DNA of 64,000 nt from Chromobotia macracanthus (Eukaryota > Chordata > Actinopteri > Cypriniformes > Botiidae), in assembly GCA_036877525.1 (NCBI GenBank), contig JAZGTH010000008.1, positions 7,543,001 to 7,607,000 on the forward strand, given 5' to 3'. The translations under genes and the position numbers were made by a program. Positions within the stretch are counted from its first letter, which is position 1, and every line of letters begins with the position of its first letter. The notes under the pieces were generated by a model. That model was not told the DNA's origin, made no database searches, and saw only the letters and a list, made by a program, of their open reading frames with translations. Shown piece by piece: positions 50,480-61,300 of the stretch.

Positions 50480-51330
50480 GTGCTTGGGTCCATTTTTATT
50501 TTCAAATGCTAATTTTATTGCTCTAAATGTCTCTCCCTGTAATGCAATTAACAAAGCTTGTCCAGAAAAGCAATTTTGTAAAAGGACACAAATGATTAAA
50601 AAGCTATAAACACATCCGATATGTAATTTACAGAGTGAATACTGTGTGTAATTGTGTGTTTGTATTCAGTTAGTGCAAAAACTCAGAATAACCCAATTTC
50701 ACTGCATTGCAGGGCTACATCAAGGCCTGTCTTCGCAACAAGTCACGGCGTAGTGATAATTGGATGATTATATTATCCCACATGCCTGATGTGAACTGAG
50801 CACTGTTTATCTTTGATACATTCTTGTTTGTTTCTTTAGATGATATATAAAGAGGCGCAACGTGAGGTCAATTTAATTGTCGCCACTCATTAGGAGCAGA
50901 TTAATCCTCCGGTCTTCCTGTGTCTCTGTTTACAGTTCGTCATTCATTTTAATGAAGCAACATTGAAATATTGGCCAGAACGTTTTTTATGTAGGAGCCT
51001 AACTAAGATGACTGCAAGCTAATTATTCCTCACCTCGTCCTATTTTAAGCCTCTCTTTATCTGGGATAAACTGCCCTAATAAAATGGTATTTAAAAATAG
51101 GTTAATTGCATTGCAGTGCTGTTTCTGTAATTGTTACAGGAAATAAATGAGGCCCTGCTCTGAGAGCCAGTATAGGACGTTGCACGATTCTCTTCTGCCC
51201 CCTAGAGGATATAACGTGATGTTTTTGTGAAGGTCTTTTTCATCTGCACTGAAGATGATCTCTTGAATCATGAGTGCTTAGGAAAATTAATTGGTTATGG
51301 CAGATTACTCGTGATTGATGCTTGAATTAA
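50480..51330. promoter_or_regulatory. candidate conserved non-coding element (large)
   Basis: A long repeat-poor island with many ATTA cores in unique context: GTAATGCAATTAACAAAGC, GTGATAATTGGATGATTATA, GGTCAATTTAATTGTCGCC, GAGCAGATTAATCCTCCGG (an OTX/bicoid-like TAATCC), GCAAGCTAATTATTCCTC and GGTTAATTGCATTGCAG. It lies about 4 kb beyond the tfeb stop codon. It resembles a developmental enhancer; not tested by alignment. Confidence 0.4.
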
Positions 51331-54300
51331 GCAATAAGAGTCCATGCCTAAAAATCAGCCTTTTACACTCTTAAAAATTCATAATGTGCGACAAACCAAA
51401 TAACTGTGGTGCTTAAGTCATCAAGCTGCTAAGATAATTGTGTCATTTATATTATAAAGAATTTTATTAGGAAGACATTAAGTGTGTGTGTAATATTGTT
51501 TAAAATGGAGAAACGGAAATCAGTCAGCTCTTTCTGGATGTATAACAAATGCCTCTCATTTTACATTATTTTTTTTAGATATTTAGTATTAAATCTTGAA
51601 TATTTTTGTTGTTTAATATCATATATATATATATCTTATTCAATATGTTTTTAGATCAAGATCCCTAACACTTTTAAAAGGTATATTTAAAAAGTAGTAA
51701 ATGTTTTTAAAACTGAGCATTACCATTCTACTCTATTTCTGCAGCATGTAATATGCATATTATGCAAAGTATGGAAACCCAGATGATTTGCTAACTTGCA
51801 CCCTATCACGTGCATGGTGGACATTAAGTTAGTACACTTGCACGTAGCCATTGTAATGTAAGTATAGAGTGCCCTCTCATGGCAGTTCTGAGACACTGTC
51901 ACATCTGAACTGTTATGAAAAACAGAACACACAAGCCATTGTTTCCTCATCAACTTAAATTTAAAGTTTAATGAGAGGTGTCATTTCCTTCCAGAGATTG
52001 AAAGAACAAATCTCAAATACATGACACACCCACAGTAATGAAACATTCTGTCAGCCTTCAGAGGGTTTTGGTAAAAACTTGAGTCACATTCTGCTTGTAT
52101 TGTCTTTCAGCATGCTGTATAATGAAATGCCAAAGTTTTTTTTCCATTTTTAATCATCAAGATATTTTACCAAAGCATACTCCTTTACTTCAAGTGATCG
52201 TTCTTCATTCCTAATGGCAAACCTTCTCATTCTTGGTGCATGGCTAAAAACAAAAAATGTCACACAAGCAAAATTAGAAGCCCCTTTACTGCTATCATAT
52301 CCAAAAATGCCCTTGCTTAGATTTTATTTAATTCATATTTCTTCTACGTCTTTTCTAGCTAACCAAGTCAAAGATTTGCAGAGAGTAACCAACACAGCTC
52401 ATCAAATTGTTGAGCTGGTCATAACTTGGTTAAATTCTATATATGATCCATAATTGCTGTCGTAGGCAGGAAGTTAGTCATAACAAAAAACCCCTGCAAT
52501 TACAATAATGTGTAAAATACACTATCACTGGTGGTATCTCCCCTGTATTTTCAAAGCTAATTCATGAGGTTTTAAATGGTGCTGTTTCAACACTTCTGAA
52601 CTGTACCTTTAAAACAATAAAGCAGTAAAACAGAGAGGTGGTTAGGCAATTACACTCTGGAAGTGTGTATCAGACTGCATTTGGAACATGTTCTTGAAAC
52701 ACTGCATGGGTTCTATTAAAGCTCATGTTTAACATGGGCACAATACAAACCACTATGAGTTCAACCTACTGAACTGTACAATACCCAAAATTCACATTCT
52801 TCAAGTTGAATGAAAACAATGAATCACTACTAAACAGTATCACTTTTTTTTCAAATAACTGTCTTTTCATAAAAAAAAGAATCAAATCAATACAAAAACA
52901 TCATCAAATCATCATTTACATGTTCTTTTAATCTCTTAAAAGCCTGATGTGTTTTAACGATTTTGTACAAAAAGAATATATATATATATATTTTATATGG
53001 CTCTGCACTTGCCATCTGTATAATTGAATGGCAATTGAAATATGTTTTATATTTCAGTGGCTCGGCAGTGAGATAGAAAATATTTTTTTAGAAGAAAAAT
53101 AAAAAGCACAAATAAAATACATTTATGTGGCTTAGCGGCATAAACATTTGAAATAATAACTAACTTCATAAAATCTTTATGATGTCAATAAAATTATAAC
53201 TGTTTTTTCCAGTGCTTTGGGAATAACAAAAACATGAAAAATTATAAAGAAAACCCTTATAAGTACATATACTTTTTCTACATATTTTACTTCCTTTACT
53301 ATAATATAAGGTAATATAATATAGCTCAAAAGCCAAAGATAAAACATGGATCAACATGAAATTTGATCCAGGTTCTCTTAAAGGCACCTTGGGGTGTTTA
53401 AACTTGAGCTTGGCAATTGGCACTCACAGCTGTTGGCTCTATTTTACTGCATGCCAACATGTGAGGACATTTCACCCTGTGCTTTTTGAAGAATCCAGCC
53501 TTGACTTTTAGGCACTTTACTAGGAGTGTGTTGCAACAAGACTAAGTAGTTAATTTACGCTGCGTTCTGTTGCACTGTCCACTGACTCAACTGTCACACT
53601 AGCACCTGGTCTGGCCTGTTATACAAACAAAAGCCTGCATGCATTGTTTTGTCCTCAACAGTGACTAGAGTTGCTACATCAAAAGCATGTGTAAAACTAA
53701 TGCTAAAATAAGGCAGTATGACAAGATTCTTTGATATCTTTCCATGTGGGTAGAGAGTCACACCTGAATATGATAATGGCCTGAAATACGACCAGTCTCG
53801 GTTTAAGATAAAGCTTCATTGTAGGCTTTCAGTAGACGGTCATGAAAATGTACTTTTATACTCTTTTTTTTGTTTTGTTTTCCTGCATGGACATTTCATG
53901 ACCTACACAGGATTCCCACGCTTTTCCACCAATGAATTTCCACGACGACAATTTTCCATGACCTTTCTCCGGTTGTTTGGGATTCCTGTATTAGGATATT
54001 TTGATTGAATGATTGAAATTCAGATTAATTCACTTTGTAAACCGGTTGGACGTTCATTAGACAAAAACAATTGGAAAAAAACAATTCATTTACAAATAAG
54101 GCAAGTTTCACTCTACCCCAGAGCAATATTTAGCCAATGAAATATTTTAGAACAGAGCATAACTAGAAAATATATATTGTTTATAGAAATCCTGGCCTGA
54201 AAAGCACAATCCTAAAATTCCCTGATATTTTCAAGTTTTCTATGACCGTGGGAAGCCTGTGTGTCTAAGGGCTCAGGTGTGATGTTAAGATAAAAAAGCC

Positions 54301-54867
54301 TTCAATGATTAGTTTTATCTGAATTACGAAATAATCAAGTAGATGTTACGCTTTTACCAGTGAGAAAAGACTGATATATATTAAAGCTAAAAGCAGTTTT
54401 TACAGTGTAAGACTGAATGTGGAGAGTGGTTTGAACTGTTATAATTCTAATCTACATATTTAAGTGAATCTGCATATTTAAATGGTTTATGTACTGGTTT
54501 GAACACTATACAAAAAAGTGTAGCTGGAAAATGTGAGGAGTATATTGGCATACAGTTAACATGGCAGGTTTCTGTGTTATATGTGTGTGTTTTACAATAT
54601 AAGCCTGGGTGACAAGATTCAAGCATGATCAGTTACAGAATATATTGCATGTCACCATGTACCTGTATGTGCATATTCTGATTTTTGCGAACAGCTGTGT
54701 AAAGCAAAATGTGTTTTTGTTTGAGAAATTTATAGGAAAAAATTACCTAAACCATATTGCAGCATGCAGCTGTATCGTACCCTTCCTTATTATCTGTGTG
54801 CTATATGCAATAATTGTGTGTATGTTGCATTATATGCATGTGGCAGTGACACACAAGGTCGGCCAGA

Positions 54868-55389
54868 TCACAGTATGTCTGAATCCTCAATGCTAAAGCT
54901 GCTACGACGGCTGCTGTCCACTGATGCTTCGGGGGACATAGCAGATAGCAGTGGGTCTCCTCCTAAAGGCGACAGGGCCTCATCCATCAGTAAGAAGCTC
55001 AACTCGCTCTTCTTTCCCATTGGTGCGATGCCTCCGCCCAATGAGTTAAGATCCCCCATGCCGCCCATTCCATCCTGGTATCCTGGAATGCCGTCACATA
55101 AGTCCAGTGACTGGGCATAGTCAAAGTGCTGGGAACTGCCTACAGCTGGATACTGCAGGGGGGGCTGGGGGTGAAGGTGCTGGTGGAGTTGAGGGTGTGG
55201 CCGGGGCTGTGGTTGGCCCTGATGCTGCTGGTGCTGGGGGTAGTGGGGTGGGAGGTGGGGCTGATGTGGGAGGTGGTTCCCCTCAGGGCTGTTCTCCTGC
55301 TTGATGAGGGGGTTTAGAATGTCGATGTTGTTCAGGCCAGATGGGGAGTTGCTGGGAAGGCCATGCATTCTGGCCTGCCTCTCAAGTTC
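54868..55389 (-). CDS. tfeb: tfeb last coding exon: zipper end, His/Pro/Gln-rich linker, Ser-rich tail
   Basis: After CATCCTTCAG it reads ELERQARMHGLPSNSPSG, then a linker. From 55275 to about 55147 there is a low-complexity block of about 43 residues with 10 His, 13 Pro and 11 Gln. It continues HFDYAQSLDLCDGIPGYQDG, a Gly/Met stretch, LSFLLMDEALSPLGGDPLLS and finally AMSPEASVDSSRRSSFSIED, ending SDIL and TGA at 54870-54868. The C-terminal Ser cluster corresponds to the human TFEB S462-S469 region targeted by AKT, PKC and mTORC1. The His-rich block has no counterpart that I know of in mammals, where this position is simply Pro-rich. Confidence 0.93.
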   Translation of the reverse strand, partial: ELERQARMHGLPSNSPSGLNNIDILNPLIKQENSPEGNHLPHQPHLPPHYPQHQQHQGQPQPRPHPQLHQHLHPQPPLQYPAVGSSQHFDYAQSLDLCDGIPGYQDGMGGMGDLNSLGGGIAPMGKKSELSFLLMDEALSPLGGDPLLSAMSPEASVDSSRRSSFSIEDSDIL

Positions 55390-58300
55390 CTGAAGGATGA
55401 ATAGTAAGTTTACAGTAAATTTATAGTAAATAATGAGTTTACAGTAAAGTACTGAAAATGTAAAAACCTCTAACCCTTGTTCAGTACCTATTAAGTATAC
55501 TGACTTAATATACTGACTTAATAGGTGGTATGACTGAATGTCTATTCACCTGAATGCGGAGCCACAGCTGTTTGTTGGCCATCTCCATTCTTCTAAAGTT
55601 GTTCTCCATCTCTCGAGTTCTCTGAATGTCCTTCTGCATGCGTTTAATGTACTCCACAGAGGCCCTCAGAATCGTGCCTTTATTCCAGCGTACATCCCTG
55701 AACACAAGAGATTCCAGATGGTCAAGTGCTTATTAATAAAAGAACGCTATGGAAAGTATACTACAGTGAACCCATGCACTTCACATCTGGCACGAATGAA
55801 ATTACAATCACAGAAATCCACGTGTTCAATGAGTGCAAACTTACAGGTCATTGGTTTTGGGGATCATGGTTCCCAGCTCCTTAATTCGATCATTAATGTT
55901 AAATCTTCTCCTCCTTTCAACTAAAGGAAAATTCAAAAAAGGGTTTAAGACTATATTGCAGCAATAATAAGTATTATTAGCACAATCCCAGCTAACAATT
56001 TTAGGTTTTGAGAACGTTTCCCTAATGTTTCTATTAAATATTATTTTGAATGTTCTAAGAGAACTTTGACAGAACATTAGCCAACGTTCTGAGAATGTTC
56101 CCTGTTAGCTGGGATATACTGTAAATGACACACAAAGTACATTTACTCAGACTGTCTACAGAATTTTATAGCATGTTGGTCTTCTTGGGCTGATTTTAAT
56201 ATGGGATTTTAACATTATAAAGTCACCTGTTGTCATTTTTTATTAGTTTTCTAACTCTTTCTAACTTTCTCAGTGAGGTAAAATGAGGTGAGGTTTTGGG
56301 TGCACGCTCTCTCATGCTATAATTGCTGCATTCTAAGCAAAGCATTTATAATGCGAGAGATATGGCACTATATACTACCTTATAATGATGTACTTGGGAA
56401 AAGGCCAAGCTTAGCACAGCTTAGTAGAATTACTCTGTCTTACTGTACAACTCCAATACCTGCCAATTGTCACAGGCAATTACATTTTAATGCCACAGCA
56501 GCAGGATCTGTCCGAGTTAACGATACACTAAAGTGCTGTGCAGTGTCAGCTGAATTTGCCCAGGGGCAGTGGTGACAGTGGGTGTCAACGGCAGGGCAAA
56601 AGCAGAGCCAGTGTACTTTAAACTGTGAGCGGTTGTAAACCAAGGGAAATGAGGGGTAAAAAAGAGCACACTCACTCAGGTTGTGGTTGTCTTTCTTCTG
56701 TCTCTCTTTAGCCATGGCGCGGACGTCAGCCTCTTGAGAACACAAGACAATACTGTCAATTGGCTGTCATTGAAAACATTGTTTATGTGTAAAAGCTGAC
56801 CTGAGTTTATGAGACTTTACAATGCTGATGCTGTGAAACTTTACCCAGTAGGATTATGTAATGAAAATTTCACTATAAAAAGTCCTAGATGTGTTTTACT
56901 CTCAATTTTCTGTTTCATGGTATTTATTTTGGGTTAGTATGTCAAGACATCACAAGATGAGCTTAAGGTTACTTAAGATTTGAATATAAAATTTCCCAGT
57001 GACTACGTTAAATGTATAATTTACATTTAATGTAAATCATGAATAATTTATGTCGTTTAAATCCCTTACAAACACAATCTGATTAAGAAGTGCTAAGCTT
57101 ACACTAAAAAGTTTGTTAAAAAAAATTTTGTTTAGACAAAATGTCTCTTATGGTCTTAAAAACATTTTCATTCAAAAGCTTATAAGTAAATGCCAGAAAT
57201 TAGTTTTGTAAACAATTTGAAATTGTTACTATGTATAGTATTTCACTAAATGTAATTCATTTTAGTATACACCTCATGAAGTCGGTTATAGTCTCTGCAT
57301 AATTCCTGTACTATATATTCATGTTATTTTATATTCGTTATATCTTAGTTATTATTCTAAAACGTACAATACTACTAATATGTTAGTGTCTAAACGTCTA
57401 ACTGGTAAGGTACAAAAATGATGTCAGTGGATTTTATAACTATTGTTTTTAACTATTATAATCTATTTGTTGTGTGTGTGTGTGTGTATGTGAATGTACA
57501 ACAGTGTTTTATATTGTATATAGCAGGATACTTGATATCACCTCTACCTGAAATCTCCCTCTTAATGGCCAAGTTGGCAGGGCAGGAGTTGCTGGTCATG
57601 GCGACAGCTGGTCCAGTCATACCTGGCCCCGTGTACACGTCCAAATGGCTGCTGGATAGTGGGAGCTACAGTGCACAAAAACACACATTACCCTGGTGAG
57701 TTTAATAAACTATATCATTATTTAAAAAGATGAGATTCATTTTCTCAAAAAACTGTGCCATTATGACACAATTCAACTGAATGTATATGATGCATCTGTA
57801 TTTGAAAGAGATCTGGTTTTTCTTAGCCACCTATATGGGAAGACCACCTATACTATCCTGGCTGGAGAAGATTCAGCTACTATGTCTTGCAAATGGCGTT
57901 TTTATGAAGCTATATTCAGCGTAACCCTGGTAAATCATCACAATCATTGGAAGTCCAATAAACACACATCTTATCTCTACAGCAAAGCTACACATGTTAG
58001 AGATAACATACCGATAAAATTCACAAAAAAAAAAAAAAATCAAGCCTGGCTATTGCTCCTGGGGTGAGAGAAATGATTGACTATCACAGCTCCTTATCGG
58101 TGCTTTATTGTTTTATACCGGTTGTATCTTTTATTCCATCTCAGAGTTGCATTTTAATTGTAAGCAAGCAGCTCTGAGCTTCTAATGAGATGCGACAGAT
58201 AAATCAGCTATTGGAAAAGCTCAGATAACGTATCACGGAGGCTACTGTAAAGCACAGTGCCAAACAAACACAAATCAACAGTAAAAAGCCAGCACAATGA

Positions 58301-61300
58301 GGACAAAGACAGCAAAACCCGCTATGTGAAGCCGCTAGTTCTGGTGAGCGTAGGCAGGCCGTATCACGCTTATGATTTTCGCACCGATCAATCATTCTGT
58401 GAAATGCTCTGCACTGACATACACCAAGAAAAGTGCAACGGCTCATTAAACTTTTCAAATGCTAAGATAAGGTAAGGGGAAAGTGTAAGTTGAGGGAGGA
58501 TGTGAACTCAGTCTATATAAACTCCTGAGTCGAGCTATGGCAACGATTTAAAATATGTATTTGCACAATGGAGGCAAAAAAGTGTTCAATGTCCTGTTGG
58601 TGCTGGAAATTCTATCCTGAGGGGCTTTAAATCATTGATCAAAGAGTATTGAAGCAGTGATCAAAGACCAGAGGAGGCCAAGCGGGTCAGAGGTGGTCTT
58701 TGGTGTAGCCTCATTAAGAGTGGTCCAAACCCCGCCTTTTTTTACCCCAGTGCCTCTTCTGACCCTTAAAACCCCCTTTGAAAAACAGTTTGCACACTAA
58801 ACATTAAGGTGGGCAAGGTGAGTTCAAAACTCAACATCAAGACAATATGCCACAAACAGCTCCCATGCTTTGCTTTTGTGTTTTTCAATGCCCATGTTAC
58901 AAAATCACCAGGATTACAGATTTAATCCGCCTGAAGGCAAGCACGACTGTTTCATTCATCAAGGATAATCTAGAGGGAAAAACAACAGGAAATATCAACA
59001 GGGGAAAATGCCAAGACAAGACTCAAAGTAAACCCAGGTACAAAACAGGAAGCAGGAAAGAAAGACTGTGATTCTGGTAAACAGAAGATGACTTTAAACA
59101 TCTCCAATCTCCACTAACAGTAATGTTCTATATCCTTCTAAGAATAAGAATTCTTTCTTATGCAGAAGACCAAGTCCATTCAAATAAGCTGTAAAGGCCA
59201 CCGAGCAGCTAGAATGAAGATCAATAGTCACAATAGGAAATAGATCCCCAAGAACGCTGATCAATAGAAAAATCAATCACTCAACTCATTCACTAAATAC
59301 CATGCAAAACAAAACACACTACATTGCAACTTCCTTCAAGCAAACAAAATCTCTGTGGCGATAACAGCTGGGAATTGTATGCTTGCTAAACAACAGCCAT
59401 AAACAACGAGTCATTTGCACACACATGAGCGCAACAGGCTATGAGCAACAGGGTGCACGGCTAAATTTGTGTGGTGAGGTTAGCGGTGACATTAAAGCGC
59501 CTGTGGCATTTGTGGTTGCTTTCTATTTTCTTTATGTCCAGGAATAAATCATACATCAAGCAAAAACAACCTCACATGCCAGTTTCCTACCCCAGCCGAA
59601 GTGGAGAAAGGGTTCTGCTGTCTTACCAGCTGAATCTTCTCCCCATCGATCACCTCCACAATGGCATAGGTTTTATTTGGTTCTTTCATACTGGCCTCTG
59701 AATCTCTCATGGTTGGCACACACTTGTTGTTCACCCCCTCCTCTTCTTCGACCTCTCCAGAGAGACTAACCTGTGTCGCACCAGGATCTTCCCTCTTCTA
59801 CTTTCTCTTAACCACAAAACGTTGAACTTTCCCCTGGACTTTCAGCCTCCCCTCCCTGAGCCTTTTCTTGCACTCTCTCCAAACCCCCCCTCTCCCCCCA
59901 CTGCTTCCCCACCTTCACAAAATGCCTTGTAAACAAGTTGAACTCTAACTGACTGTGGCTTAATTGTTAATGTTGAGTAGATACTTCAGATACACAGCAC
60001 AGCGCTTCCACTTTCTTGATTCGGAACATCACGTCTCCGCTTCTGTCGGGCGAATCGGGTCAAAACATTTAAGTCAATTAAACACTTCATAATATTCAAA
60101 ATAGTTTCCTCTAGGAAGGCTGAGGGCAGTTTGGCAAAGGCTTATAAATGATTATCTATGAAACCAGGTATGAAAAATATCCATTCATTTCCCGAGTCTG
60201 AATAAAAAATAAGTTGTTTTGAGGCTGCATGAGGGCACAACAGTTGCATCACTTAACAGAGACGGTGCTTGGCTATAATTAGATGTGACTTTTGCTGACC
60301 AGAACAAAGATGCTTTTCATTTCTTAAACCCCGATTAAAAAAAAGAACACAACAAATGATCAAGCATAATTCCTTCATTGTCAAAGTAGAAGGTTGTGGG
60401 GGTTTCAAAAATAGACCTATTCAGCGGCAATAAGACACAGTCTGTGCATCATAAACAAGAATTATTCAGTCAATTTTCTACTTACCTTCTGGGATTCAGC
60501 TACAGTATCTGCATTAGTCACAGGCAGAAATGTCACAGACCAAAGAGGCCTAAACGAAGTGGGGCTACAGCAATGACTTACCGTATTTGGCATCTGCACC
60601 ACAGGGTCAATATAAGCCTGAATGTCATCATAACTGGACTGCAGGCTGATGATGTCATCAATCACCACATCCATCTTCTCAAAAGCAAACAAAGAACGAT
60701 AGTTCTTTTAAATCAATGCATCTTGACATCATGCATTAGCATTCTACAAATCAGGTATGAATACATTTTCCCTTAGTTATTGCAGATCTTCTATTTAAAC
60801 ACAAAATAACAATACTGAACATATTAAAAATATATATAACTAATGAAAAACCAATGGAAATTACTGATGACAGATGTACTCCACTCAACAGCTCTATGGA
60901 CATGTTCCCTCTGTTGTATAGCTTACAAAGGTTGCTAGTGTGACACAAGCACACATTCACATCATCCTCCCATAAGATTTGGTGGCACAGGGAGCAGAGA
61001 TAGGAAAGGCAGGACCAAAGTCTGCTTGGTTCCAAAGGGCCTTTCTGTGGGATCCCTGTCACTCTTTAATCTTTAATTATACCTTCACGGCCATAATTGG
61101 CCACTTAAACTCCAATGACAATGAAGTTAAGTTAGTTAACACTCTGACCTTTGCGTGCATCTATTCAAATAAAACAACCACAATACCAGAGGTGAGAAAT
61201 GGGACACACTTGACATTTACTAAAATACAGATTTCTAGAAAAAAAGAGGAACAAATGATGGTGCTAAATATAAAACTGTAAGAGATAAATAAATTGTAAA

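Larger units (their letters stand above)
10751..54867. other. gene-free intergenic interval between convergent mdfi and tfeb
   Basis: About 44 kb separates the mdfi poly(A) signals from the tfeb stop codon. No open frame here shows a recognisable protein family except transposon remnants. The interval is AT-rich, with interspersed fish repeats, microsatellites and numerous repeat-free islands listed separately as candidate regulatory elements. Stretches not listed separately hold nothing I can name. It will also include the tfeb 3' UTR at its right end: on the minus strand no AATAAA was found close to the stop, and an ATTAAA at 52927-52932 is a possible signal. Confidence 0.75.

Noticed and set aside
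55107..55317. Gly/Val-rich plus-strand frames opposite the tfeb last exon
   Set aside because: They are the antisense of the His/Pro/Gln-rich coding block.
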